64,000 nucleotides of DNA, taken from the NCBI RefSeq assembly GCF_042186555.1, contig NC_133325.1, positions 93,967,464-94,031,463 of the forward strand. The letters run 5' to 3'. The translations under genes were made by a program, and so were the position numbers. The notes under the pieces are model-generated. The model was not told where the DNA came from, ran no database searches, and saw nothing but the letters and a program-made list of their open reading frames with translations. This DNA comes from Aquarana catesbeiana (Eukaryota; Chordata; Amphibia; Anura; Ranidae). Shown one piece after another: positions 11,204-23,513 of the stretch; position 1 is the first letter of the stretch, and every line of letters begins with the position of its first letter.

Positions 11204-14200
11204 TACACTGCTCCACAGGGCCCCCCCCCAATACAGAGCACACACACTGCTCCACAGGGGGCCCCCCAATACAGAACACACACTGCTCCACAGGGGGCCC
11301 CCCAATACAGAGCACACACTGCTCCACAGGGGGCCCCCCAATACAGAGCACACACTGCTCCACAGGGGGCCCCCCAATACAGAGCACACACTGCTCCACA
11401 GGGGGCCCCCCCCAATACAGAGCACACACTGCTCCACAGGACCCCCCCAATACAGAGCACACACTGCTCCACAGGGGGCCCCCCCCAATACAGAGCACAC
11501 ACTGCAACAACGGGGCCCCCCCCAATACAGAGCACACACTGCTCCACAGGACCCCCCCAATACAGAGCACACACTGCAACAACGGCCCCCCCCCCCCCAC
11601 TACAGAGCACACACTGCAACAACGGGGCCCCCCCAATACAGAGCACACACTGCAACAACGGCCCCCCCCACTACAGAGCACACACTGCAACAACGGGGCC
11701 CCCCCAATACAGAGCACACACTGCAACAACGGCCCCCCCCCCCCCACTACAGAGCACACACTGCAACAACGGGGCCCCCCCAATACAGAGCACACACTGC
11801 AACAACGCCCCCCCCCCCCCCACTACAGAGCACACACTGCAACAACGCCCCCCCCCCCCCCCCCACTACAGAGCACACACTGCAACAACGGCCCCCCCCC
11901 CCCCCCCCCCCACTACAGAGCACACACTGCAACAACGGGCCCCCCCCAATACAGAGCACACACTGCTCCACAGGGGGCCCCCCCAATACAGAGCACACAC
12001 TGCTCCACAGGGGGCCCCCCCAATACAGAGCACACACTGCTCCACAGGGGGCCCCCCCAATACAGAGCACACACTGCTCCACAGGGGGCCCCCCCAATAC
12101 AGAGCACACACTGCTCCACAGGGGGCCCCCCCAATACAGAGCACACACTGCTCCACAGGGGGCCCCCCCAATACAGAGCACACTGCTCCACAGGGGGCCC
12201 CCCCAATACAGAGCACACACTGCTCCACAGGGGGCCCCCCCAATACAGAGCACACACTGCTCCACAGGGGGCCCCCCCAATACAGAGCACACACTGCAAC
12301 AACGGGGCCCCCAATACAGAGCACACACTGCAACAACGCCCCCCCCCACTACAGAGCACACACTGCAACAAGGGGCCCCCCCAATACAGAGCACACACTG
12401 CAACAACGGGGCCCCCCAATACAGAGCACACACTGCTCCACAGGGGGCCCCCCAATACAGAGCACACACTGCTCCACAGGGGCCCCCCAATACAGAGCAC
12501 ACACTGCAACAACGGGGCCCCCAATACAGAGCACACACTGCAACAACGCCCCCCCCACTACAGAGCACACACTGCAACATCGGCCCCCCCCCCCACTACA
12601 GAGCACACACTGCAACAACGGGCCCCCCCCCACTACAGAGCACACACTGCAACAACGGGGCCCCCCCAATACAGAGCACACACACTGCTCCACAGGGGGC
12701 CCCCCAATACAGAGCACACACACTGCTCCACAGGGGGCCCCCCAATACAGAGCACACACACTGCTCCACAGGGGGCCCCCCAATACAGAGCACACACACT
12801 GCTCCACAGGGGGCCCCCCAATACAGAGCACACACACTGCTCCACAGGGGGCCCCCCAATACAGAGCACACACACTGCTCCACAGGGGGCCCCCCAATAC
12901 AGAGCACACACACTGCTCCACAGGGGGCCCCCCCAATACAGAGCACACACACTGCTCCACAGGGGGCCCCCCCAATACAGAGCACACACACTGCTCCACA
13001 GGGGGCCCCCCCAATACAGAGCACACACACACTGCTCCACAGGGGGCCCCCCAATACAGAGCACACACTGCTCCACAGGGGGCCCCCCAATACAGAGCAC
13101 ACACACTGCTCCACAGGGGGCCCCCCAATACAGAGCACACACTGCTCCACAGGGGGCCCCCCAATACAGAGCACACACTGCTCCACAGGGGGCCCCCCAA
13201 TACAGAGCACACACTGCTCCACAGGGGGGCCCCCCAATACAGAGCACACACTGCTCCACAGGGGGCCCCCCAATACAGAGCACACACTGCTCCACAGGGG
13301 GCCCCCCAATACAGAGCACACACTGCTCCACAGGGGGCCCCCCAATACAGAGCACACACACTGCTCCACAGGGGGCCCCCCCAATACAGAGCACACACAC
13401 TGCTCCACAGGGGGCCCCCCCAATACAGAGCACACACACTGCTCCACAGGGGGCCCCCCCAATACAGAGCACACACACTGCTCCACAGGGGGCCCCCCCA
13501 ATACAGAGCACACACACTGCTCCACAGGGGGCCCCCCCAATACAGAGCACACACACTGCTCCACAGGGGGCCCCCCAATACAGAGCACACACTGCTCCAC
13601 AGGGGGCCCCCCAATACAGAGCACACACACTGCTCCACAGGGGGCCCCCCAATACAGAGCACACACTGCTCCACAGGGGGCCCCCCAATACAGAGCACAC
13701 ACTGCTCCACAGGGGGCCCCCCAATACAGAGCACACACTGCTCCACAGGGGGCCCCCCAATACAGAGCACACACTGCTCCACAGGGGGCCCCCCAATACA
13801 GAGCACACACTGCTCCACAGGGGGCCCCCCAATACAGAGCACACACTGCTCCACAGGGGGCCCCCCAATACAGAGCACACACTGCTCCACAGGGGGCCCC
13901 CCAATACAGAGCACACACTGCTCCACAGGGGGCCCCCCAATACAGAGCACACACTGCTCCACAGGGGGCCCCCCAATACAGAGCACACACTGCTCCACAG
14001 GGGGCCCCCCAATACAGAGCACACACTGCTCCACAGGGGGCCCCCCAATACAGAGCACACACACTGCTCCACAGGGGGCCCCCCAATACAGAGCACACAC
14101 ACTGCTCCACAGGGGGCCCCCCAATACAGAGCACACACACTGCTCCACAGGGGGCCCCCCAATACAGAGCACACACACTGCTCCACAGGGGGCCCCCCAA

Positions 14201-14432
14201 TACAGAGCACACACTGCTCCACAGGGGGCCCCCCAATACAGAGCACACACTGCTCCACAGGGCCCCCCAATACAGAGCACACACTGCTCCACAGGGGGCC
14301 CCCCAATACAGAGCACACACTGCTCCACAGGGCCCCCCAATACAGAGCACACACTGCTCCACAGGGGGCCCCCCCAATACAGAGCACACACTGCTCCACA
14401 GGGGGCCCCCCCAATACAGAGCACACACTGCT
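11204..14432. repeat. GC-rich 36-bp minisatellite, about 85-90 units
   Basis: The common unit is GGGGGCCCCCC, then AATACAGAG, then CACACACTGCTCCACA. Variants differ in C-run length (up to about 22 C near 11890-11910), in an extra CA before CTG, and in replacement of CTCCACAGG by CAACAACGG. The CAACAACGG type clusters at about 11500-11945 and 12290-12660; pure 36-bp units dominate 13560-14040. The array ends where CTGCTCCACA becomes CTGCTGGCACCGG. Because 36 is divisible by three and the unit has no stop, several frames on both strands stay open for up to about 1,160 codons; no frame is favoured, so it is not treated as a gene. It lies about 5 kb 3' of the minus-strand candidate first exon. 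Confidence 0.95.
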
Positions 14433-15904
14433 GGCACCGGGGCATACATACATAGCAGATATTACATGTATAACTCCACTTTTAAAAAGGTGGAGAAAAC
14501 TGATCACTGCCTGACAGTAATCTACCGATCCCTATATACAAATACACACACAATATATATCCTCCACACATAGTGCAATCAGAGATCAGTATGGTGTCAG
14601 CATACATTTGCGACAGAGACTAACATTGAGTCGGTTTTTGAATTCATTACAAGCAGAGATCGGGATGGAGCCAATATGTATCCAGTGTAAGTAAGAGGTC
14701 AGTATATGGTGTCAGTGTGCATATATAGGGAGATTATGATATAAAACATACTGATCTGATTGCACTGTATATACACTGGCCGAAATATATAATGTACATC
14801 TCCATCACACCCACTACACCCCAGAGAAATATCAGGAGTAGATTTGGGGTGTACAATGTGGTCCCCATCTAGTTCAGTACTGCTCACATACTAGATTTCA
14901 CGTTGCAAGCTAGGAGAGATAAATGAAAAGACGTCCCAACAATAATATAATACATCACAAACCTAGAACACAAGACATCAACATCACAACTTCACACAGC
15001 ACATCTGAGAAGAACTGATTGTTGTATTTACCCTGCAGGTGTATAGCAGATTGCAAAGCGATCGCTCCCCCATCTCTGCATGTACAGCAAACCCAGCTAC
15101 ACCCCACTGTCACCTGGCTGTGTACTGAACACTGGCCATCTACATACGAGGATATGAAATATTGCCCATCACCCCATGTATTTGTACAAGCAAAGAAACA
15201 TTGCACACCACTACATACAGGGAGAAGGCACTACACACTGTGCTCTGTTCATCAATGTCATCACACAACATTCACACAACTCAATCCAATTAGAAAAGTG
15301 GGTACATTTAGTGTGGAAACTCAGTATAAATATCGCACATTATACACAAAATACTGCATATACAATGCACATCTGACTGAGGAATACACACACAGGATCA
15401 TCAAAATGTACAATACATTCTTTATTTTTGATGCAAGCGTGGAAAATTTTATATGGACGCATGGAGTTTGTTTACAGCAGACCACCCATGTAAACTACCA
15501 TGTAAACTAATATAGAAATCCTAGTTCTATCATACACACACCATGCACACTGTCCAGTCTAGTGTATACAAGGTACAAGCCATACTCCATGTAGATATCT
15601 ATCAACATGCACATCACTGATGCAGAAACATGATATAAATATATAGCACATCACCAATAAAGATCTACAGGATACAATCATTCACACACTGCCAACATGG
15701 GTATCAGGGCGAATCCTGCGCACTGCCCAAATCTTCACTCACTCCCCTCACTGATCACACATTATCCATTCACAATGTGTGTGTGTATTTATATTTACCC
15801 TTTGTTTAATTACACACCATCCTGACAACTATTGTGGGTATAAATAGAGCACACCATCCATGCAGACAAGGTGCAAAACTTGTACATATACACCATTCAC
15901 TGGA
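14433..15904. other. non-coding DNA beside the minisatellites
   Basis: No gene is seen. Short motifs such as GGTGTCAGTGTGCATATATA (near 14709) and repeated CACACCA-like words suggest old repeat debris related to the array to the right, but the similarity is too weak to set units. Confidence 0.4.
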
Positions 15905-16770
15905 AAATCGGGCACACCGTCTGTACAGATATATCCAGGGCAAAAAAAAATCGGGCACACCCTCTGTACAGATATATCCAGGGCAAAAAAAAAATCGGGC
16001 ACACCTTCTGTACAGATATATCCAGGGCAAAAAAAAAAATCGGGCACACCCTCTGTACAGATATATCCAGGGCAAAAAAAAATCGGGCACACCCTCTGTA
16101 CAGATATATCCAGGGCAAAAAAAAAAAAATCGGGCACACCCTCTGTACAGATATATCCAGGGCAAAAAAAAATCGGGCACACCCTCTGTACAGATATATC
16201 CAGGGCAAAAAAAATCGGGCACACCTTCTCTACAGATATATCCAGGGCAAAAAAAATCGGGCACACCCTCTCTACAGATATATCCAGGGCAAAAAAAATC
16301 GGGCACACCCTCTCTACAGATATATCCAGGGCAAAAAAATCGGGCACACCCTCTGTACAGATATATACTGGGCAAAAAAATCGGGCACACCCTCTGTACA
16401 GATATATCCAGGGCAAAAAAATCGGGCACACCCTCTGTAGATATATCCAGGGCAAAAAAAATCGGGCACACCCTCTGTACAGATATATCTAGGGCAAAAA
16501 AAATCGGGCACACCCTCTGTACAGATATCTAGGGCAAAAAAAAAAAAAAAAATCGGGCACACCCTCTGTACAGACATATCTAGGGGGGGAAAAAATCGGG
16601 CACACCCTCTGTACAGATATATCTAGGGCAAAAAAAATAGGGCACACCCTCTGTATAGATATATTCCAGGGCAGAAAGAAATCGGGCACACTTTCTATAC
16701 AGACATATCTAGGGCAAAAAAAAAAATTGGACACACCCTCTGTGCAGACATATCTCTAGGGCAAAACAAA
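15905..16770. repeat. minisatellite of about 42 bp, roughly 20 units
   Basis: The unit is ATCGGGCACACCCTCTGTAC, then AGATATATCCAGGGC, then a run of 6-17 A. The main changes are A-run length, CTCTAC for TGTAC (16225-16320), and CCAGGG to CTAGGG towards the right edge (16485-16760), where units decay. Long frames on both strands are by-products of the repeat. Confidence 0.95.
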
Positions 16771-16798
16771 TCTATATTACCCTCTGTAATATAAAATG

Positions 16799-16871
<73 letters not shown>

Positions 16872-18099
16872 TCAAAAGCCATACAACTAAAAAAAGGAGT
16901 AAAATATTGCATGCCATCCCCGTAAATATGAAGGTAAAACTATTGCATACCGCATATCAGGGGTAAATATTACACACCCACCCCACCTTGTGCTATACAT
17001 TTATTACAATTACTACACACTACTATTACACACCTAGGGCAAACTATTACCGCCCCATGCTATATAAAGAGATCACATAACTGCCTGTACGAACATGTAT
17101 ATGGGTTACAATATTGCATACTGCACCATGCAGATATATACAGAGTAAAAATAAAAATTACACACCTTCCATTATATATAATAAAAATGTACACACTTCC
17201 CCATGCAGATATATTGGATAAATATTGCACACCACCCTAAGCAGAGATATATAGGGGGAGACATATTACACTTCATGAGCAGTTATATACAGGGTAAAGT
17301 ATTACACACTGCCCATGCAGATATAGAGTAATAATATACACCATATGTGTAAAAAAAAAATATATATAATATATTTAAAAAAAAAAAATACACTGTGGCC
17401 TATAAAAATGTATTTACTTACACCCCTACCCACACAAATATTACATAGGTATATCTGCATGTGTGCTGTGCATCTCTACACTTGTGTATACTCCAATATA
17501 TTACACTATGTCTACACTGATGATGTGCACTATTTTACCCCTTATACGAGTGTGCATATTGTGAAATATTTTGCCCTATCTACATGGAGAATGTCCGGTC
17601 TTTCCCCCTATAAGTGTGTCAATGTATATTTTATTCTACATATCTGCATTGAGAGCATACAGTATTCCCCCTATACTTGCAACATGTATACACGTGTAAT
17701 ATATAAAATCAACAGTTTTTTCCTCGTGTAGCTGTATGGATGGTGTGCGATAATTACCTCCAAACTTGTATTTTTATTCCCATGTATACTTTCATTAGCA
17801 CTTTAGATCTGCATTATTGACGTGCAGTCTTTCTTCTTTCTATATGCATGTATGTATCTTGTAATATTTCACTATCTAGATACAGATATAGGTCTGTACA
17901 GGCAGTGTGTAATATCTTATATGTATCTGCATGGGATGGTGTGCAATATTTCACCATATATATGTGCAAGAAGATATAGATATATAAACATCTTTAGTGG
18001 TGGTGTGTAAGTAAATAAATATATATACACACACATTTTTAAACACATATACGGTGTGTATTATTTTATTATATATATGTGCAGGGATACAAAAAAAAA

Positions 18100-18146
<47 letters not shown>

Positions 18147-18640
18147 GTGTGAATGATTGCACACATACAGTTCAGTTCAGAGTACATTGCATGCTCTGCC
18201 AAGCAGATATATAGAGCCAATTACAGCATGCCCTCTATACAGTTATTTAGGATAAAATTATCACCCCCCCCCCCCCCCCATCCCATGGAGACACTATTGC
18301 AAGCTCTCAATGCAACGGTGGTAATATATATATATATATATATATATTTATTTATTACACAACCTTCATGTCTATGTGTATACACACACACTAGATAGAA
18401 CTGCATTATACACGATACCATACATACAGCTATATAGAGTAAAAATATTACTATACATACAAAAAAAAAAAAATTATATATATATATAGATAGAGAGAGA
18501 GAGTTTTTTTCCCCCATTACACCCCCTCAAAGCAGACCTATATATTACACCCCCTCCATGCAGATTTATATATTACACCCCCTCCATGCAGATTTATATA
18601 TTACACCCCCTCCATGCAGACCTATAGGGTAATCTATTAC
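16771..18640. repeat. decayed array of the same repeat, with an inverted block and microsatellites
   Basis: Forward-type words such as CATGCAGATATATA, GGGTAAA and ATTACACACC recur at irregular spacing in 16890-17340 and 18180-18640 (three clear units CCCCCTCCATGCAGATTTAT near 18540-18620). Between about 17450 and 18080 the words appear reversed, for example GGTGTGCAATATTTCACC and ATATCTGCAT. Interruptions: (TA)n at about 16798-16864, 18103-18140 and 18326-18345, and a C-run at 18265-18280. Confidence 0.7.
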
Positions 18641-18894
18641 ACAGCAGTTTACAAGAGAAGACTGAGATGTAAATGTCTCTGTAGCCCCCCCAATGGAAGA
18701 GCAGACAGAGCAGAGCACACCCTCCATGCAGACATCGGATTGCAGGCAGGGGAAGACCTCCAATCTATAGGGGCCTCCATGGGATGGGAATTGTGGTTTG
18801 TGAATAATTGGAGGGCTCCGTAGTTTGGAGATCTCCGGTGCCCAGTGCCAGGTCGGTAGGTCGGTCTGTAGCGCCCCCCCCCCCCCCCCCCCCA
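18641..18894. other. unique sequence with a long C-run
   Basis: No gene recognised. An uninterrupted C-run of about 20 bases sits at 18873-18892 immediately before the CpG island. Confidence 0.5.
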
Positions 18895-19671
18895 TGATTA
18901 CACGTCTACACCGTGCAAGGAGAACGATGCTGAGCCGAGCTCACCTGTACCGGCCACACACAGATCGATACAGATCGGGACCAATCCGCACGATGATAGG
19001 AGTCCATGCACAGACCGATCGTAGCGGACAGAGCATCGTACGACCCCTCTCCATCAGTGTGTGTCACCCGATCACCCCACATGTACGAGCAGAGGGAGCA
19101 CTGGATTGGGGGGGGGTCCTCTTTGTAGGAAGGGTTAGGGGATAAGCATGGTGGGGGGGGGGGGTGTGTAGGGGTAATGAGGATGGAGGGATTATTTGGG
19201 GGGGGGGGTCCAGGCACAGGGATCTCCTTCCTTCTATACATTATCCCCCCCCCCAGGGTCAGGCTACATTTATGTGATGGGGGTTGGGGGGGGGGGGACC
19301 CCCGGCAATGACAGATCCCCCCCTACTGACAGAAGCCCCGCCCCCTGGTAATGACAGGTGCCCCCCCCCTCCAGATATTGGGAGAAGCCCCCCCCGGTGA
19401 TGACAGGCTCCCCTCCCCCCTCTCCCGCTCAAACTGACGCCGTGATTTCCGGGGTCCCCGGAGCCCGCAGCCCCTCGGGGGCCCCTCAGGGGGGGTTGGG
19501 GGATTTTTAGTAATTTTTTGGGTATTTTTCGGTGATAGTCCGGGGTCAGGTGTTATAGAGGGGGGAGGGGGGTGTGCCGGGCTGTCAGTGTGGTGGAGGA
19601 GGGGACACCCCCGGTAGGAGTGGAGAGGAGTACGGAGGTCCCCCGGTAGATGACACAGACCGGAGTCTTAC

Positions 19672-19880
19672 CTTCTCAGTGACAGTAATGTTCCCGGTAC
19701 CGGGCGGCGCTCTCCTCCAGTGACAGCTCGGTGTCCGTCCCCGGCCGGCTGTCAGCGCTGACACTTGCCGGTCCCGGGCTGTCCTCCCCCCCCTCCATGT
19801 CCGCCCTCCGCCTGCTCCTCTCTCCGGCTCTCCGCTCCGCTCAGGACTCGAAAATGGCGCCGAAAGCTCGGAGCTCCTCA
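19672..19880 (-). other. candidate first exon of a minus-strand gene
   Basis: On the minus strand the sequence ends CACTGAGAAG followed by GTAAGAC, a strong 5' splice site, inside the CpG island. An ATG in good context (GGACATGGA at 19798) opens a 40-codon frame that closes with TGA only four bases before the donor. The exon is therefore either 5' untranslated with a short upstream frame, or coding in another frame: a frame from 19881 is open through the donor but its peptide is Arg/Gly/Ser-rich and not recognisable. The 5' boundary given is approximate. Confidence 0.5.
19676..19798 (-). CDS. 40-residue open frame (upstream ORF or microprotein candidate)
   Basis: It begins MEGGEDSPGPASVSA and ends LEESAARYREHYCH with a TGA stop. 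The N-terminal half is acidic and Ser/Pro-rich; the C-terminal half looks helical. It lies wholly within the candidate first exon and stops four bases before the donor. A single-base error in the run of eight G after the start codon would change the frame, so sequence accuracy matters. No family recognised. Confidence 0.3.
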   Translation of the reverse strand: MEGGEDSPGPASVSADSRPGTDTELSLEESAARYREHYCH

Positions 19881-20090
19881 TTCAAATTCGACAGAGCCAG
19901 CCCAGCCACCCCGGGGCATGCCGGGAACTACTCCGGCTGTCACACCGGACACGCCCCCCCTTCCAACCGACCCCCTTCAAGACACGCCCACCGCCTCTCC
20001 TGATACGCCTCCCTCCCCGCCCAGCTCCGCCCCCCTGTAGCTGCGCACTTCCTGGCACGGAGAGCGGAGACAACACAGCGATCATCACCC

Positions 20091-20635
20091 CATTCCCCGG
20101 ACAGCTCAGCTCAGCTCTCCTCTCCTCTCCTCTCCTCTCCTCATTGACATCAATAACACCCCATCGGAGCTCCTCAGTCCAGCCTGACAGATGTCATACG
20201 TTCACTAGGAAAGGGGGGTGTACTGAGCCTGGGCTCACATCTCTACATTGCAGGCTCCATGTATACAGGGAGGGGTACACCCAGCTCTTCTACACACCAG
20301 GAGGAAAGCAGCAGCAAATCTGCACTTCTGCTAATGAGTTTAGGGACGCTGGACGCACCCGGTGTTCATTTCATTGGCCCAACGCTTGACGTGCGTTTAC
20401 GCACATTTACATATTTGCCAACATTCTCCAAAAATTTTTAGGGACACTTTTTTTCTAATGTAGGCGCAGTATTTTTTTAATTAGGGACAGGGCAATACTT
20501 TGTAGGAGTGGCCTCGCAGGAGAGGGAAAAAAATGTGACATGTGGGAAAATGGGCGTGGTTTCAATTAGGCTGCATACTGGGCGTGGCTTAAAGGGGGTG
20601 TGGTTAGAGTCTGATTTACATAGTGGAAAATGTGG
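20091..20635. other. non-coding DNA downstream of the CpG island
   Basis: Starts with a (CTCCT)n-like run at 20117-20145. Around 20500-20610 the motif GGGCGTGG occurs twice (near 20550 and 20580) beside GGGGGTGTGGTTAGAG, suggesting old repeat debris. No gene recognised. Confidence 0.4.
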
Positions 20636-22612
20636 CAATATATAGGGAAATAAAAAAGAGATAGAGAAAAATAGGGATAGAGAAAGACAGAAAAAGAGAA
20701 GTAAAGAAATAAAAAGAGGGACAAAGAAAGAAAGAAAAGGAAAGAGGGATAAAGAAAGAAAGAAACAGAAGAAGGAAAGAGGGATAAAAAAAAAGCAAAG
20801 AAAAGAAAAAAGGATAGAGAAAGAAAAAGAGATAGGCAAAGAAAGAGAAGGAAAAGGGGATAAAGAAAGAAACAGAGAAGGAAAGAAAAAGGGGTAGAGA
20901 AATAAAGAGGGAGAAAGAAAGAAAAAGAGATAGAGAAGGAAAGAGGGATAAAGAAAGGAGGAAAGAGGGTGAAGAAAGAGAAGGAAATAGGGATAAAGAA
21001 AGAAAGAAAATGTGAAGGAAAGAAAGAAGAATAGAGAAAGAAAGAAAAAGAGATAGAGAAGAAAAGAGGGATAAAGAAAGGAGGAAAGAGGGTTGAACAA
21101 AGAGAAGGAAACTGGGATAAAGAAAGAGAAGGAAAGAGGGATAAAGAAGGAAAAAGGGATAAAGAAAGGAGGAAAGAGGGGTGAAGAAAGAATGAAAAAA
21201 AAGGAGAGGGATAAAGAAAGAGAAGGAAATAGGGATAAAGAAAGAAAAAGAAGGAAAGAGGGATAAAGAAAGAATGAAAGTGTGAAGGAAAGAAAGAAGA
21301 ATAGAGAAAGAAAGAAAAAGGGAGATAGAGAAAGAAATAGAAGGAAAGAGGGATAAAGAAAGAAAAAGAGAAGAAAAAGGGAGATAGAGAAAGAAATAGA
21401 AGGAAAGAGGGATAAAGAAAGAAAGAAAAAGAGAAGGAAAGAAAGAGGGGTAGAGAAAGACAGAAAAATAGTGATAAAGAAAGAGGGATAAAAAAAGAGA
21501 AGGAAAGGGATAAAAAAAGAGAAGGAACGAGGAATTAAGAAAGAAAGAGAAGGAAAGAGGGATAAAGAAAGAAAAAGAAGGAAAGAGGTATAAAGAAAAA
21601 GGAAAAAGTGAAGGAAAGAAAGAAGGATAGAGAAAGAAAGAAGTTAAGAGGGATAAAGACAGAAAAGGAAAGCGGGATAAAGAAAGAAAGAAAAAGCAAA
21701 GGAAAGAAGGATAGAGAAAGAAAGAGAAGGAAAGCGGGATAAAGAAAGAGAAGGAAAGAGGGACAAAGAAAGAAAGAAAAATAAGGAAAGCGGTATAAAG
21801 AAAAAAAAAGAGGGGGAGGGGAGGGGGAAAGCGGGACGGAGAAAGAAAAAGAGAAGGAAAGAAAGAGGGGTAGAGAAAGAAAGAAAAAGAGAAGTAAAGA
21901 AAGAGGGGTAGAGAAGGAAAAAAAAGAGAAAGAAAAGAGATAGAGAAGGACAGAGGGAGAAAGAAAGAGAAGGAAAGAGGGAGAAAGAAACAAAGAGAAG
22001 GAAAAAGGGAGAAAGAAAGAGGGATAAAGAAAGAAAGAGAAGGAAAGAGGGATAAAGAAAAAAATAAAAAGAGGGATAAAGAAAGAGAGAAATAAAAGCA
22101 AAGAGGGATAAAGAAAAAGCAAAGGAAAGAAAGAAGGATAGAGAAAGAAAGAGAAGTAAAGAGGGATAAAGAAAGAAAGAGATGGGAAGAGGGATAAAGA
22201 AAGAAAGAAAAAGAAGGAAAGAGGGATAAAGAAAAAGTGAAAGAAAGAAAGAAGGATAGAGAAAGAAAAAGATAAGAAAAAAGAGATAGAGAAGGAAAGA
22301 GGGATAAAGAAAGAAAAAGAGAAGGAAAGAAAGAGGGATAGAGAAAGAGAGAAAGAAAAAAAAGAGGGATAAAGAAAGAAAAAGAAGGAAAGAGGTAAAA
22401 AGAAAGAAAGAAAAAGAAGGAAAGAGGGATAAAGAAAGAAAGAAAAAGCGAAGGAAAGAAAGAAGGATAGAGAAAGAAAGAAAAAGAGAAGGAAAAAGAG
22501 ATAGAGAAGGAAAGAGGGATAAAGAAAGCAAGAAAAAGAGAAGAAAAGAAGTAGAGATGGAGGGAGGGAGAAAGAAATAAAGGGAGGGAGAGAGAAAAAA
22601 AAAAAAAGAGAT
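20636..22612. repeat. 2-kb polypurine (GAAA/GGAAAG) tract
   Basis: Almost every base on the plus strand is A or G. Recurrent words are GGAAAGAGGGATAAAGAAAG, GAAAGAAAAAGAGAAGGAAA and GGATAGAGAAAGAAAG, arranged as loosely repeated blocks rather than an exact unit. The complementary pyrimidine strand encodes only Phe, Ser, Leu, Pro and a few others, which explains open frames of up to about 670 codons without any protein meaning. Such tracts can form triplex (H-DNA) structures. Confidence 0.95.
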
Positions 22613-22809
22613 ACACTTTCAATTACTATTTGGGCATAAAAGATTTTCCTGACAGACTCCATGGCAGCAACATGTGAGTTTAGTCCCGCCTCCACTACTA
22701 CCCTATAGGATTTTACTCCCATAAATCTTTGCACCCAGCCAGCAGCCGTGTTCTTAATTTGTCCTCCTCTAAAGGACCTAGTTGATGGTTTTCTCACCCG
22801 AAGATTCTC

Positions 22810-22965
22810 CTCCCACGGTAAGGTTTGGCCAAGCTGTGACCCTGACGAAGGGGTCCTGCATGACTCTGAAACGTTGCACCTCTTTGTGTTGTGATCATGC
22901 AATAAACTAAACCGTTTGGACGCCATCCTGTGCTGATCCTTGGTGTGCTGGCAAGTATCTACATT
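22810..22965 (+). repeat. repeat module between left ITR and gag of the DIRS element
   Basis: Contains GACCCTGACGAAGGGGTCCT, GACTCTGAAACGTTGC and TGATCATGCAATAAACTAAA. Words of the type 'GAAGGGG...GAAACG' followed by an AATAAA-like end are frequent in frog interspersed repeats. It may be part of the DIRS leader or an inserted or captured retroposon tail. Confidence 0.45.
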
Positions 22966-23513
22966 GTGACTTGAACCAGTATCCAGCTGGTTGTTGCTGC
23001 AGCACCCAACCTTTAGAGCTTATACCAGGAACGTGTGCGATGGGAATATGAAACATTACCTGCGAAAGAAGAGTCTCAATGCTCCGATAAGCCCTAGCTA
23101 CTAGCAGGGTATGGAGTGGGCACATGGAAGAGGCGCAGGAAGAAGCTAGAGGCCTAACCACTGGCAGGCAAGCTGCGCATTGGTCAGATAACCCAGCTAC
23201 TAGCGGGTGGCCCTTTCGCCCTCGAAGTCTGGCTTATTCATCTTACCTAGGCCTAGGAGACGATTGTGGTGGGAGCGGTGAGATTTTTCCTTGTTATTTT
23301 GGCAGCAGTTTTTGTGCCTTTGTTTCCTCCTACCCTTGGTTATTCCCCACACGTCTGCCGGGTGCAGCGTGGCTGAAAGGCATGGCAGCTGGTTCCTTCT
23401 GTGTTCCAGCCATTGTTTACTTCCTGCTTCGTCCTCGCAGCCATTCTGCGCATGCGTGAGTACGGTACGGGAATGAGGCTTGCTTCTTTCCAGCTCTGAT
23501 GGAAACCTCAAAG

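Larger units (their letters stand above)
18895..20090. promoter_or_regulatory. CpG island, probable promoter
   Basis: CpG dinucleotides are dense here compared with the AT-rich DNA on both sides. The stretch also has G- and C-runs (for example 19150-19165, 19205, 19285-19300). On the minus strand it contains the motif GGCGCCATTTTCGAG near 19845-19860 and an exon-like segment with a good donor at 19672/19671. On the plus strand a CT-rich repeat follows at 20117-20145. A promoter is the likeliest role; which strand is transcribed is not proved, but the donor favours the minus strand. Confidence 0.75.

Noticed and set aside
11029..14514. A 1,161-codon open frame and long overlapping frames on both strands
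   Set aside because: Produced by a 36-bp stop-free unit; multiple frames are equally open, indel variants shift frame freely, and no splice or start context supports translation.
15806..16734. Frames of 200 or more codons over the 42-bp minisatellite
   Set aside because: Repeat by-products; reading changes frame with each A-run length.
11204..18640. CRISPR-like regular repeats
   Set aside because: Units are directly adjacent with no unique spacers, in vertebrate-type DNA; these are minisatellites.
18566..19241. Proline- and glycine-rich frames in the CpG island on both strands
   Set aside because: Typical by-product of GC-rich DNA with C- and G-runs; no splice sites or family features support them.
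20477..22926. Long Phe/Ser/Leu-rich frames on the minus strand resembling membrane proteins
   Set aside because: They lie on the pyrimidine strand of a polypurine tract, which cannot easily form stop codons; composition alone explains them.
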